Shown: positions 30,252 through 40,614 of the stretch, piece after piece
Layout: every line of letters begins with the position of its first letter
Position numbering within the stretch: position 1 is the first letter of the stretch
DNA from: Cryptosporidium bovis
Lineage: Eukaryota > Apicomplexa > Conoidasida > Eucoccidiorida > Cryptosporidiidae
Assembly (NCBI GenBank): GCA_009768925.2
Contig: VHIT02000034.1
Coordinates: forward strand, 186,001-250,000
Reading direction: 5' to 3'
DNA length: 64,000 bases
Made by a program: the position numbers and the translations under genes
The notes under the pieces: model-generated
Databases searched by the model: none
What the model saw: the letters and a program-made list of their open reading frames with translations, nothing else
Told to the model about the DNA's origin: nothing

Positions 30252-32744
30252 TTACCTTTTAACCCTTTTATTTATATTGGTACTTCTAATGTGTTGAAGA
30301 ATTGAATTCATGCCTATATCATCTGAAATGTCATGATCTTTACTTCTATCATCAGAATCAAAGCTTTTGTTTTTAATCTCACTCTTATTTATCCTCTTGT
30401 TATTGATATTAATGTCGCCATTATTATCGGTAGTTTCAATTTTTTCGTCAATAATGCTCTTGAACATTTCCCTAGTTTTGTCTATCTTATTGTTTATATC
30501 GTACCAATTCTTGTCTTGTTTAACAAAGGTTTCTATTTTTAAACTTTTGAATATTTTGAAGTTTTCACTCATAATTACGTCCTTTCCACCACCTCGTTCC
30601 TCATCCAAGAGCTCTTCAACTATTATTTTACGGTAAAAGTGGTCAGAGGCATAAAACATTGCAATTAGTGCATAGTTACAAACCCCACCCTTCAACGTAA
30701 GTCTTAAAAAGTCTCCAATATAACTTTGTATCCATTTTTTTTTAATAGATGTTGGAATAGTACTTGTGCTAGATAAAATATTTTCTACCATTCTGGTACC
30801 ATAATTTGTTTCTATTATTTCGCTCTTCATTGCATTTTTAAAATTGGTTATAAAATATGTTATGCCAGATATTAATGGATGTATTGTTTCTGCCGGGAAT
30901 TTTGAGAGTGAACTTATAATCATACACCCTTGGGACGATATTTTGTACTCAGAAGATTGAAACACTTCACATTCAGAGTTAAAATTGCCAGAATCATTCT
31001 TGTTCTCATTGTCTGTATCATTCATATAACCTTTAGTCTGATTAATGCAATTACCTTGGCTGCCATCTTTTTTTGAACTGTCAAAAATACTCCTTTTTAC
31101 CAGAAATATTAGGCACGAAAAAGTATATTGGTAGTCTTCACTCGTTTCTATCTCCAGAGACTTCCACAATTTCCTAGTTAGGTATTTGTATTCACACTGA
31201 AATCTCCTACATGAATCTATAAGTGCAATAAGTATATCTATAAATTCCTTTTTACACGTTAACTTTGAAAAGTCAAGCGATTTTAAGACCAAAGTAAACT
31301 CTTCCTTTCTTAGAACATTAGACTTAAGCAAGTTTAGTATCACAAAGTGACCATATTCTGAATTAAGCATTTTATCAATCATTCTTTCTTTGTCGCAAGC
31401 TCCTTTAATTGAGTCAGAAGACGTTAGTGATGAAATTAAACATGTGTGAGAACTAGTCCAAATTGTAATTATATCATAAGGAACAATCTCTAATAAAGCT
31501 TCAAGCAGTCTACTTTTTAAGCTGCAATTTATCCAGTTATTCGTGCAGTTTATGAGTAATCTAGATATCTTATCAGTATCTAATTTAGATTTTTCAATAA
31601 TTTCGCCTATAATATCCTCCTCTACCTCTTGGCCATTCGTAATTATCACTGTTATTATTCTACCTAGAATTTTCAAGTACTTATTCTCCTTCCTACTTGC
31701 CTCATTTAAGGCTCTAAGTAGTGTTATTAATGAAGGCAACCCATATGCATCACTTATTATTCCCTCCATATCTAATAACAAAGCCTTATATATTTGATTT
31801 GAGATTGTATTGCTTGTATTACAGTCATCATCCAAACCAGTTTTGTCTTCTTCTCCAAATGTACACAACAAACTCAACAAGTCTTTTGTTGAATAACGCT
31901 CACTGCTGAATGAAATCTTGTTGTTGGAACGCACTTTACTTCCCTGATTTCTTCTTCCTATACTTTCCATTATGTACTCTTCCATTGCTTCAATACTCAT
32001 TTTAATTTTTCCCACGCAAATGTTCATTATAATTCTCCCTACATGTGTAGCCGATGAATCAGTGATTACTGAAATCCAACCTGGACCTTCTCCAAGTCTT
32101 TTTATAGAATCAACAATTATATTTCGTATTCTATCTCTCTCGCATATTAGAGACTCCCTTACTCCCTTAAGCTTTTTATCATTCAGCATTTTTCCTATAT
32201 AGTTTTGAAGTAGTATTCCTTCTTCCAAAGCTGTTTCAGTTATGTGAGAGCCATACATGCTAAATACATTATTTTCTACTTCCCTGAAAACGCTTTCTAG
32301 TATAAACACGCATTTACTTAATGTATTCATCAGTCTCTCTAAATGAATGCTGTTTTCTTGTTTATCTTCATTTTTAGAATCAGGGACATTATCAAATAAT
32401 CTTCTTATGCTTAATATACCTATACTCAATATCAACTCAAATGTCTTACTACACCTCTGATCCGTGAGTAATAATGTCTCTATATCTTTTTTTTTCATAT
32501 CTTCAACCATTCTTTCCACTAAAATTTCGCAATTCTCTTCATCATCTAACAACTCTCCATCCAGTATTGCACTTTTTATTCTCTTATAGTAACCAAGAAT
32601 TTCCGAATAACGATTTTCAGTTTCATTTATTGACTTTTTTCCAGATGAGTCATCATTCACAAACCCGTATGTATCACTTCCAAAATTAATCGAATCGGTA
32701 TTTTCTGCCACTTTTTCTTTAGTTCTCCTTTTTACCTTGCCCAT
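30252..32744 (-). CDS. NOP9: NOP9-like Pumilio-repeat nucleolar protein
   Basis: In yeast, Nop9 is a nucleolar RNA-binding protein of 11 Pumilio-like repeats needed for 18S rRNA maturation at the ITS1 side. 830 residues, longer than usual (about 640-670). Seen: basic start MGKVKRRTKEK; repeat-like segments LLLTDQRCSKTFELIL, GSHITETALEEGIL, DSSATHVGRIIMNI, YGHFVILNLLKS and TNYGTRMVENILS. The stretch around SIKKKWIQSYIGDFLRLTLKGGVCNYALIAMF, then YRKIIVEELLDE, matches the family C-terminal repeat pattern. The C-terminus is rich in charged residues and ends RSTNINKRVKR. PUM3/Puf6 is the main alternative. Single exon; convergent with BRR2, with 180 bp between stops. An AAGGCGGGC element is at 32935-32943 upstream. 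Confidence 0.68.
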   Translation of the reverse strand: MGKVKRRTKEKVAENTDSINFGSDTYGFVNDDSSGKKSINETENRYSEILGYYKRIKSAILDGELLDDEENCEILVERMVEDMKKKDIETLLLTDQRCSKTFELILSIGILSIRRLFDNVPDSKNEDKQENSIHLERLMNTLSKCVFILESVFREVENNVFSMYGSHITETALEEGILLQNYIGKMLNDKKLKGVRESLICERDRIRNIIVDSIKRLGEGPGWISVITDSSATHVGRIIMNICVGKIKMSIEAMEEYIMESIGRRNQGSKVRSNNKISFSSERYSTKDLLSLLCTFGEEDKTGLDDDCNTSNTISNQIYKALLLDMEGIISDAYGLPSLITLLRALNEASRKENKYLKILGRIITVIITNGQEVEEDIIGEIIEKSKLDTDKISRLLINCTNNWINCSLKSRLLEALLEIVPYDIITIWTSSHTCLISSLTSSDSIKGACDKERMIDKMLNSEYGHFVILNLLKSNVLRKEEFTLVLKSLDFSKLTCKKEFIDILIALIDSCRRFQCEYKYLTRKLWKSLEIETSEDYQYTFSCLIFLVKRSIFDSSKKDGSQGNCINQTKGYMNDTDNENKNDSGNFNSECEVFQSSEYKISSQGCMIISSLSKFPAETIHPLISGITYFITNFKNAMKSEIIETNYGTRMVENILSSTSTIPTSIKKKWIQSYIGDFLRLTLKGGVCNYALIAMFYASDHFYRKIIVEELLDEERGGGKDVIMSENFKIFKSLKIETFVKQDKNWYDINNKIDKTREMFKSIIDEKIETTDNNGDININNKRINKSEIKNKSFDSDDRSKDHDISDDIGMNSILQHIRSTNINKRVKR

Positions 32745-33127
32745 ATTACCTCATCTGCAACTTTAAAAATTTAAGGCAACGAACAATAACAATTTACTCT
32801 TAACTATATCTATTAAATAAATTAACAAACTGTCGAATCTACCAATAGTATATATATTACAGAAAGAAATAAATTAGATACTTTTTTTTCTGCAATATTT
32901 ATTTCGTATGTCATTAAATACTCGTATTGACTTTAAGGCGGGCTTTTCGTTTAATAGATACCTATGAACCGGTACATGTAAATGAAAATAATAAGCAAAG
33001 TACTTATAAAATGATATGATTGGCAACATAATATAATATGCTTAATGAAATAAAAGCAAAATAGGTTTTAGGTATGTGAAATTGTTATAGTTTTTAAGTG
33101 GGTAACTAAAATAATTCGATAGTGTCC

Positions 33128-34011
33128 CTAGTGGTTCTTAAGCCCTCCCATAAAATTTCTTGGATCAGGCACATTACCATTAAATTCGGCGTTCGAGAAA
33201 TCAAATCCGGGATTCTGATGGAATTATGAAAGTGATGCACCAAGTACAAATTAAGTGCTAAGAAACATTGCGAAAGAAGTAAGGAAACATACCTCTCTTT
33301 GAAATCTTTCAAGCATCATTTGCTTTTTCATATTTTCCTGCAATTTAAAAGGCAAAGTTGTGGTTGAATATTACGAAAACAAGACTATTTTTGAGTAACT
33401 TACAATCTCAAGGGGATTGTATTCGTTTTGTCTATCTTTTTCAACAGAGTTCCAAACAGATCCCTTACGCATTTTTGAAAGTTGTACAATAAGTTCGTTG
33501 TTCTCTTTAATTCATGATATGGTCGTAGTTTAAGTGTTTTGTTGGTAAGTGTAAGAATGAAAAAAAAAGCAAAAGTTAACAGAGTAACCTACCTATGTAC
33601 CAAAATGACTCAGAGTTTTCAATAGTGTCAAAAAGTAGCTCCTGGTGTAGCGTTGATAACAAAATTAAGTTAAATAAATTTTGTAACGATAAAAATTAAC
33701 CTACATTAAACAGCTCTTTATTAAGAGAAATGCAAAATACTGTAAGTTGTTTACTTTGTATTTTTATATTAAAATCACATTTTGATAATTTACAATGAAT
33801 ATTCTCACTTTTTTGTCCGTATATCTCCGTATTTGAAAAGTATAATATTACCTCATCTATAGTCTGTTCCCACATATATTTACAATTCCCTGTATTTTAA
33901 GGTGTATATTAAGATTAAAATAGGCAAGATTAATGTTGATTTAACTTAGGTTTATTTTCCTTAAGCATTACCTGATTTGCTGCCTAAAGCTGATATTTTT
34001 GTTGTTTTCAT
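33128..34011 (-). CDS. NUDCD2: NUDCD2-like CS-domain protein, six exons
   Basis: Reconstructed; no exon is a long ORF. Exons (minus): 34011-33972, 33889-33705, 33641-33593, 33504-33404, 33337-33293, 33214-33128. Introns are 82, 63, 88, 66 and 78 nt, all GT-AG (donors GTAATG, GTAGGT, GTAGGT, GTAAGT, GTATGT). The spliced ORF is 507 nt, 168 residues, against 157 in human NUDCD2, with every phase consistent. Seen: CKYMWEQTIDEVILYF (CS-domain first strand), ELLFDTIENSESFWYIEN, ELIVQLSKMRKGSVWNSV, and the diagnostic C-terminus LERFQRENPGFDFSNAEFNG, which fits NUDCD2's LERFQKENPGFDFSGAEI. The family are p23/HSP20-like HSP90 co-chaperones linked to dynein regulator LIS1. This is the most intron-dense gene here. 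Region 32745-33127 holds no other gene. Confidence 0.85.
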
Positions 34012-34282
34012 GTTTTAGCCTTCCGGGTCTGATATTTAATCACTTAGACCAATTAAATTCATTAAGAATAAACTCAAGAATACTTTTTTGATTCAGTGAA
34101 CAATATTCTTCCTTGAATATTGATTATATTCAAGTTTTATATTCAATCGCGTATCAAAAACTAAAAAGCTTCCTTTCAACTAATTTTATATTATTTTTTA
34201 ACTTAAAAATCCCAGTTGATTTATTTTTTATTTAAAATTAATAATTTATGTGGTGTGCACTTCGAATTTGTGAGACATTTTA

Positions 34283-34290
34283 CCGCCAAA
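34283..34290. promoter_or_regulatory. E2F-like CCGCCAAA element
   Basis: CCGCCAAA (TTTGGCGG on the other strand) about 120 bp upstream of the RTF1 ATG, in the divergent region shared with the NUDCD2-like gene. Inferred from motif and position. Confidence 0.45.
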
Positions 34291-34407
34291 GACTAAAGTC
34301 AAGAATACCGGGTTTAGCAAATGAGAATTAGGAAAAATAAACAAAGGTAGAAATAATACTTTTATGTAACAGCATAGTTATTGGAACAAGGTGAGTTCAT
34401 TCACAAT

Positions 34408-37119
34408 ATGAATACAGTGAATGATAGCGAGGTGTTAAATCTGCTAAGAAAGTCTAGAAGAGGGAAAGCTAAAGAGAGCACAAAAGTGGACGAACAAAAT
34501 GAGTTAACTAAAGAAACTAAAAATAGGGGTAGAAAAGGAAGAAGAGGTGCGAAAAAAACAAGTAAAGAGAGTGATTGCGATAAAATTAATGGTGATGACA
34601 ATGTAAGCGATCATTTGACCGAGCTGAATTTAGTGGAGAGTGAGGGTAGTGTTTCAGAGGACAAATTAAATCTTAACGAGAATGATGCTAAAGATGCTGA
34701 TTATGGAGGGCGAGAAGATGGAGAAAAAAGTGTGGATGATGAATCTGAGGATATTGTAAGTGATGACGCTCCTGAATTTGAGAGGGAAGCAAAGCTAGCA
34801 GAGGAATATGAGACTAGAAATGTTGACAAAAGAAAATATGAATTGCTTTATAAAAATAAAAAAAGTCCGACAAGCAAACAAGACTCTGCATTACTTAGAC
34901 TAAGAAACGCAAGAAAAAGAAAGACAAGTGGGAGAAAATTATCTCTGAGTGATAAAGGAAGCGGATTATTTGATGATGATGAGGAAGAGGATGAAAGTAG
35001 GGATGAGTATAATGAATATGAGGACGATGAAGGAGACAATAGTGATGAAAGGGACGAATGTGAGGATGGTGACGATGAAGAGATGAATGATTACTCAATT
35101 AGAGAGAAAAGGAATAAAAAAGGAAAGAAGCAAGGCAAAAGGTCTTTATCAAAAAGAACCTCTAGAGGTAGAAAAGAACTAGATGAATATGAAGAAGGCG
35201 AATATACCGATGACTATCTTGATGAATATGATGGAATGAGTGATATTAGCGAAGAGAGACTAAACAAGAGAGAGAAAAAGAGAGTAAAGGATGACAGGAG
35301 CGACGCGTCTAATTTATTTGAAGAGAATCAGCATATGCAGGAAAAGATAATGAAGAGATGTGAAAGGATATTAGATTCAATAAATATGAAATTAATGAAA
35401 TCGGTTCATTTAACTAGAGACAGAATAATGTTTATGTTAGAGCATCCTAGATTTGCTGAATATATTTGTGGTAGTTATGTTAAGGTTCCAATAACTAATC
35501 CAACAACGAAAATGGAAACATTTCTAATATGTGAAATATATGATTCTTATATTGATGATAATAATGAATGCATACTTATATTGCAAAGAGGAGGATCTAA
35601 AAAAGAATGGAATATTTCTAGTATATCAAACAATATATTTACAAACGAAGATCTTATTGAATGGAAAGCGATGATTAGAGAATTTTACTCATCAGATCCT
35701 GATTACATTTTTTCACTTCCTGTAACCCTCCAGGAAAAAGCAAAAGTACTAAATGGATTTCAGTATAGTGACGAAGATATTGCTTTAATATTGGAAAAGA
35801 AACAAAAAGAATCAAATAAACCCAATTTATCAGGAAAGGTTTTAATAGAAAACAGAACAAATTTGCAGACTCAGATTAAACAGATAGAGTCACAGCTTAA
35901 AAACGTTAACTTGAATAATGAAGAAAGGAGGACAAAATTAAGAAAAATGGATGAATTACAAAAAGAGCTCGAGTATACTATTAATGAAATAGAAAAATTA
36001 AGAGTGCACAAAGAGATGCTTCACCCTGATAAATCACTTAAAATAGTTTCAACTAGGTATATTGGAGGAGTTCAAGGAAAAGGAACAGGCTCATCTTTGG
36101 TAATTGCATCTAACGAGAGTCTAATTTCTCCTGCTATTTCATCTTCTTCACATTCGCAAAATGTTGAATCAACAACTAATAAAAATGAGGAAATGGAGGT
36201 AGACAAAGGTAATAAAGATTTAGAAAACGAAATTTATGAGAAAACAAGTAAAAATAGACCATCTTATCTGCTTAAAAAACTAATTTTTGATCAAATTAAC
36301 TCTATGGAATTCAATTCTTACGATCTATTTTTATCACGAAGTCACATCTCAGAATCCAGTAATGCAAACAATAAAAGTACTATGGAGGGTGGAAACAACG
36401 GTAAAAAAGATGGTGGAAGTGTTGACAATAACAGTGCAGGAAATATTGTTGGGAATATAAATAGTTCAAACAATAACAAAACAAGTGTAATTATTAATAG
36501 TATGGGTGAAAACGACAATCTGCCAATTTCAAAATCCTCTTCTTTACAGGACAATGAACACCAATTTGGAAGAAGAGAGTGCAGACCATCTGTAATGTGG
36601 GAAACAAAAAGAAGTAAAATAGTTGCGAGCAATTTACAAGAACAAACAAATTCATTGGAACAGAGAACGAGCCAACAGAAAGAACAACAAAGACAAAGAG
36701 AGTTAATGCAGAGACAACAGCAAAGAAAAATAAAACTACAACAAATACATCATTCGAATAATAATAATAATACTTCCAAACTGAAACCATATGATTCAAA
36801 CAATTCAATTGTACTTAAAAAGCTTCTATCTGTTCCTGGAAGAAAGGAAGAACCTTTGATATATAATATAGGTACCAACAATTATAATATTCAGAATGAA
36901 GCAATGATTATGAACAACTGTTTTAAAGAATTTAATTCCAGTAACGATAATCTTGGTAAATACGAAGAAAAAGGCAGTTGTGTATTCCCTCCTTCTTACA
37001 GTTTTGACAAGAAGGATATCATTGAAACAGATGGTATTGGATTAAAACGAGATAATAATATTGAGCAAATGTCGTTCAATGAGTTTTTAAATGCCATTTC
37101 ATGCAATATTTCCAATTAA
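34408..37119 (+). CDS. RTF1: RTF1, PAF1-complex subunit with Plus3 domain
   Basis: Transcription-elongation factor that links the PAF1 complex to Spt5 and supports histone H2B ubiquitination. 903 residues. The first true ATG is at 34408; the frame extends 27 nt upstream through a TTG only. Seen: a highly charged N-terminus with long acidic runs (DDDEEEDESRDEYNEYEDDE) and basic patches. The Plus3 domain spans about 325-440: HLTRDRIMFMLEHPRFAEYICGS, YVKVPITNPTTKMETFLICEIYD, and LILQRGGSKKEWNISSISNN. The coiled coil NLNNEERRTKLRKMDELQKELEYTINEIEKLR follows. The last third is low-complexity, with Gln/Arg-rich and Asn-rich tracts, and is probably unstructured. Single exon. The family assignment rests on Plus3 plus the acidic N-terminus and downstream coiled coil. 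Confidence 0.87.
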   Translation: MNTVNDSEVLNLLRKSRRGKAKESTKVDEQNELTKETKNRGRKGRRGAKKTSKESDCDKINGDDNVSDHLTELNLVESEGSVSEDKLNLNENDAKDADYGGREDGEKSVDDESEDIVSDDAPEFEREAKLAEEYETRNVDKRKYELLYKNKKSPTSKQDSALLRLRNARKRKTSGRKLSLSDKGSGLFDDDEEEDESRDEYNEYEDDEGDNSDERDECEDGDDEEMNDYSIREKRNKKGKKQGKRSLSKRTSRGRKELDEYEEGEYTDDYLDEYDGMSDISEERLNKREKKRVKDDRSDASNLFEENQHMQEKIMKRCERILDSINMKLMKSVHLTRDRIMFMLEHPRFAEYICGSYVKVPITNPTTKMETFLICEIYDSYIDDNNECILILQRGGSKKEWNISSISNNIFTNEDLIEWKAMIREFYSSDPDYIFSLPVTLQEKAKVLNGFQYSDEDIALILEKKQKESNKPNLSGKVLIENRTNLQTQIKQIESQLKNVNLNNEERRTKLRKMDELQKELEYTINEIEKLRVHKEMLHPDKSLKIVSTRYIGGVQGKGTGSSLVIASNESLISPAISSSSHSQNVESTTNKNEEMEVDKGNKDLENEIYEKTSKNRPSYLLKKLIFDQINSMEFNSYDLFLSRSHISESSNANNKSTMEGGNNGKKDGGSVDNNSAGNIVGNINSSNNNKTSVIINSMGENDNLPISKSSSLQDNEHQFGRRECRPSVMWETKRSKIVASNLQEQTNSLEQRTSQQKEQQRQRELMQRQQQRKIKLQQIHHSNNNNNTSKLKPYDSNNSIVLKKLLSVPGRKEEPLIYNIGTNNYNIQNEAMIMNNCFKEFNSSNDNLGKYEEKGSCVFPPSYSFDKKDIIETDGIGLKRDNNIEQMSFNEFLNAISCNISN

Positions 37120-37657
37120 ATTATTGTTCATTATTATTATTTAGGCGGTAAAACTGTCTTTAGATATTTTATAGCAGTACCTTCCCCCACTTAATTATTT
37201 TTAGTAAATGTAAATGCCAGGGTGTTATGTGTTTTGATTATTTATAAGTAGAATTAATTTAAGTAAACTTAAATCTGGTTCTTTATCTTTTAACATTGTA
37301 CCATTATACTGTATTTATATAGCTCGTGTATGTGCATTTTTTCTTTATTTCTAGTTCTATAGTGCATTATTTTCCGAATTTTGTCTTTAAAGTGTGGTTC
37401 CCGGAATTTTGAATGTAAATTAGTACCTATCCCATCCGGGTACTTGAATATGTAAATAAAATCCCGACACAATTTGTGGGGAGATCATGAGTATGGTTTT
37501 GTGGTTTATTTAAATATAAGTGGACATCATTAGCCCTTGAACTGAACAAGCTAATGGTATTGAAATACTCGGTTAGTGAACATACGCACAGTAGCATTAA
37601 ATTAGTGGGTTGGAGACAATTTTTAAATAGATTAAGTATATAAGAAAATCAGGCAAA
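37120..37657. other. Intergenic region after RTF1
   Basis: 538 bp of AT-rich DNA between two same-strand genes. I see no ORF, RNA gene or GGCGCC element. It is presumed to hold the RTF1 3' UTR and the promoter of the next gene. Confidence 0.6.
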
Positions 37658-40435
37658 ATGCCTGAATTTGACGGAAATGTAGAAACATTGGAAATAGAAA
37701 ACAATGGGTGGGAAATAAATAAAACTGATAAGGCTTTTGTAATGGTAAAAGATAACAGTGAGCCATTTGAAATAAGTAGCATTTGCTCAATTCCAGGTTT
37801 TAGGGTAAAAAAGAGTTGGCTGGATTATTTGGTGAGATTAGAAGAGGAAGAGAAAACATTTTTATTGAACAGAGAGTGTAAACTCATATGTTGTTCTAGT
37901 TCGAGTGATTCAAAAATAAGAATAATGAATCAATATGAATCGTTTACAATATGTTTTGAAATATTAGACTCGAATACACTGGAAAGAATTGAATATGACT
38001 TTACAAATGTGCATGGAATTATAAAACAAGACAGTAAAGAAGATATTGAATATGGATTAAATGGTAAAGCTGGAAAAGAACACGAATTGGAATATCTCTT
38101 CAGAGACTTGATTTTAATATTAAATACAGGGAAAAAGATACTTACATGTAAAATACCTTTTTATGTAATATTAAGTATTTACATTAGAGAGACAATATTA
38201 AAGTACAGAAAAAAGTCTAATGGTGGCATTAACAATGCAAAAATTGATTCGTCAAACTCATCTATTTCACTAAGTTTAAACATTCCAAATTACAAAAAAA
38301 CAATTTGGATTTATAATTTAGAAAACAAGTACTTTGAATGCAATAGTTTAATTACTTGCTTCAATGTAAATCAAGTACGCCCATATTTAGTTGCAATACA
38401 CAAAAAAAAGCACGGAAATAGCATATATGTCTGTTTAATAACACCAAATACATCCGAATTTGAAGATTCTATAGATAGTGAGCAACCAAAAGACAGCAAT
38501 TCTTTAATAAACCAAAATGCTCCGCTAATTGTCGTTAATAGTACTAAGTTTGATATTAAGAATCATGAGTTATGTGGTAAAATAATAGACGGTGGGATTG
38601 GGTTTTATCCTTTGAAAAAAAGCTATATTTGGATTGTTTCGCTAACTTTAGACAGTGCTTCGGATACAAATATAGAAAACACTTCAAGGGAAGATCTCAG
38701 TTTAGAGGAATTATCTGAAAACAATAACAAGAACTTATTTACTAAGACAAGAATTTATTTAATAGAGACCTTTAAAAAGGACATTAAATTGAGAGGAGTA
38801 ATTGAAACTTTTTCATATTGCATTAAAAACCTTTCAATATTAGAAGCTAGATGTGAAAAATTTGAAGAACATAAAGGACTTAAAATAAGAATAGTGTCGT
38901 CAACAATTGATCCATTTGGACTTATTTGTTTTGATACATTTATTTTAACTGAAACAAATAGAGTTGAAAAAATGAATATTTTATCTTTGGTGTTTATGCC
39001 AATAACAAATAAAGAAATAATTAATAATAATCAAAATGATAAATATGAAATTGAGAACCCAGACTGTCCTGATGACAGTATTGATAAGGATATATATGGT
39101 AATGACAATAATAATATAGAACTTAACTATTCATTCGGGAAAGGTTCTGGATTAAACAGTTATTTAAGGAAAGAAAATAATAATACTTCACTAAATGATG
39201 AAAAAAAAGAACAGATGGAAGTCAATATAACTACTTTTTGTGTAATACCTTCATACATTCATTCATCATTGGGAAAAAATATTTTAGACCCAGAAGTAAG
39301 TAATAGTTTTCCATTGGTTTGTTGTGGTCTTTCAAATGGTGAATGGAGGATATATACTCTTAAAGAGGATATGTTGGATGAGCAAAAATATAGCAAGAAA
39401 AAAGATATTGTAATAAATAGTAGTAATAATATTGGTTATTTTGTATTGAAAGGAGTGCATATACTTAAAGGAAATGAGTTTTCTTTAATTAATCAACTAG
39501 AAAATAAAGGAGGTTCAAAGTATACAAAAGTATCTTCTTCCTGTTGGGGATTTGAAAGACACCCAAATGTATCCAATCTAACAATAGTAGCCTGTAATAA
39601 TATTGGGAATATTTTTTCGTGGTCACTAGAAGGGAGAAAAAGGGGTACTTTTCAAAATATAGATAAAAACAATACTTCTCAGGATGAATTCAAATCTAAA
39701 GATCTTAATAGATGCGATAGTGATACATTAAAATCAAAAAGTGTCCATAAAGGGATTAGTGGTAATAAAATTTCCCAATATAAAACAGAAACGAATTCTA
39801 ATTTGAAAACCAAAGAATTATTTGAAAGAGATTACCAAGAAAAAGGGTTTAGTGACACTTTGGAAATTTTAGATAGACATATTAGAAGAATAGATGAAAG
39901 ACTAAGTAAAGTTAAGGCTCAAGAGGCAATTATTTCACGAGCAGAAAAATGTAAGACTTTCTTGACAGAAAGCAGGCGGAAAGGAGGGATCTCTGGAGAA
40001 AAAGAAAATAAACTAAATAAAAACTTTGTTCCTAGTTGTGCAAATAGATCTGTAAGTCCTAGAAGAGGATGCGAATCATGTAACAAAAATCCAGAAAATG
40101 GTGAGGCATCCAATGAAAATTCGAGTAATAGGATGAGGCTTTTTTTTTACAAGTCAAAGTATGATGATATGGAGCACAAGAGATATAGAGGATACAATAG
40201 AGATGAGGAACATGAATGTGTTTTTCAATTAAATAATCACTTTACAATCAAACATATTCTTAGTCCAGACATTGATACTTATAGTAATGATACAAATATT
40301 GAAAATAATGACACCTTTAATTTGGAAAACGCCATAAATTATGAGTCAATCATGAATAATTGGAAAGAAAAAAATACCAGTGTTTTATATAGCGACATTT
40401 TATTTGCTAATTATTTCAATTTGTCTACTAAATAA
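37658..40435 (+). CDS. Large hypothetical protein, possible degenerate beta-propeller
   Basis: 925 residues, single exon; family not recognised. Seen: an N-terminal region with alternating strands (ISSICSIPGFRVKKSWLDYL, LICCSSSSDSKIRI). Two mid-protein stretches look like propeller blades: FPLVCCGLSNGEWRIYTL and LTIVACNNIGNIFSWSLEG, each a hydrophobic strand, G/N turn, then W/I-containing strand as in WD40-like repeats. Near residues 735-765 there is a charged helical segment (LDRHIRRIDERLSKVKAQEAIISRAEKC). Asn/Asp/Ser-rich insertions are frequent. No signal peptide or membrane span. It could be a lineage-specific scaffold or a very divergent homologue of a known propeller protein; a structure prediction would decide. 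Confidence 0.75.
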   Translation: MPEFDGNVETLEIENNGWEINKTDKAFVMVKDNSEPFEISSICSIPGFRVKKSWLDYLVRLEEEEKTFLLNRECKLICCSSSSDSKIRIMNQYESFTICFEILDSNTLERIEYDFTNVHGIIKQDSKEDIEYGLNGKAGKEHELEYLFRDLILILNTGKKILTCKIPFYVILSIYIRETILKYRKKSNGGINNAKIDSSNSSISLSLNIPNYKKTIWIYNLENKYFECNSLITCFNVNQVRPYLVAIHKKKHGNSIYVCLITPNTSEFEDSIDSEQPKDSNSLINQNAPLIVVNSTKFDIKNHELCGKIIDGGIGFYPLKKSYIWIVSLTLDSASDTNIENTSREDLSLEELSENNNKNLFTKTRIYLIETFKKDIKLRGVIETFSYCIKNLSILEARCEKFEEHKGLKIRIVSSTIDPFGLICFDTFILTETNRVEKMNILSLVFMPITNKEIINNNQNDKYEIENPDCPDDSIDKDIYGNDNNNIELNYSFGKGSGLNSYLRKENNNTSLNDEKKEQMEVNITTFCVIPSYIHSSLGKNILDPEVSNSFPLVCCGLSNGEWRIYTLKEDMLDEQKYSKKKDIVINSSNNIGYFVLKGVHILKGNEFSLINQLENKGGSKYTKVSSSCWGFERHPNVSNLTIVACNNIGNIFSWSLEGRKRGTFQNIDKNNTSQDEFKSKDLNRCDSDTLKSKSVHKGISGNKISQYKTETNSNLKTKELFERDYQEKGFSDTLEILDRHIRRIDERLSKVKAQEAIISRAEKCKTFLTESRRKGGISGEKENKLNKNFVPSCANRSVSPRRGCESCNKNPENGEASNENSSNRMRLFFYKSKYDDMEHKRYRGYNRDEEHECVFQLNNHFTIKHILSPDIDTYSNDTNIENNDTFNLENAINYESIMNNWKEKNTSVLYSDILFANYFNLSTK

Positions 40436-40485
40436 CGTAAATAACCATTATCATTTTTGCATGTTATTTACACTAGACGATTATG

Positions 40486-40492
40486 TGGCGCC
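40486..40492. promoter_or_regulatory. E2F-like TGGCGCC element
   Basis: TATGTGGCGCCT, the same 12-mer context (TATGTGGCGCCT) as at 1713-1724 upstream of CPSF160, here 123 bp upstream of the 98-residue gene. Confidence 0.5.
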
Positions 40493-40614
40493 TTTATTTT
40501 TTTAATGGGTACCCTGGATAATTAGAAATATAAGTGGTGAATTATAGACAATAGGAAACTATTGTGTAGTTTTTTTGTTTGAAACAATAGCATATCTAAA
40601 TGTTTTATTAATAT

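Noticed and set aside
33106-33312. 68-residue minus-strand ORF
   Set aside because: It spans intron 5 and out-of-frame exon 6 of the NUDCD2-like gene; the spliced frame is far better supported.
34381-34407. Upstream extension of RTF1 from a TTG
   Set aside because: Nuclear eukaryotic genes start at ATG; the first in-frame ATG is 34408. The same reasoning moved POL5 to 14135 and apicortin to 42790.
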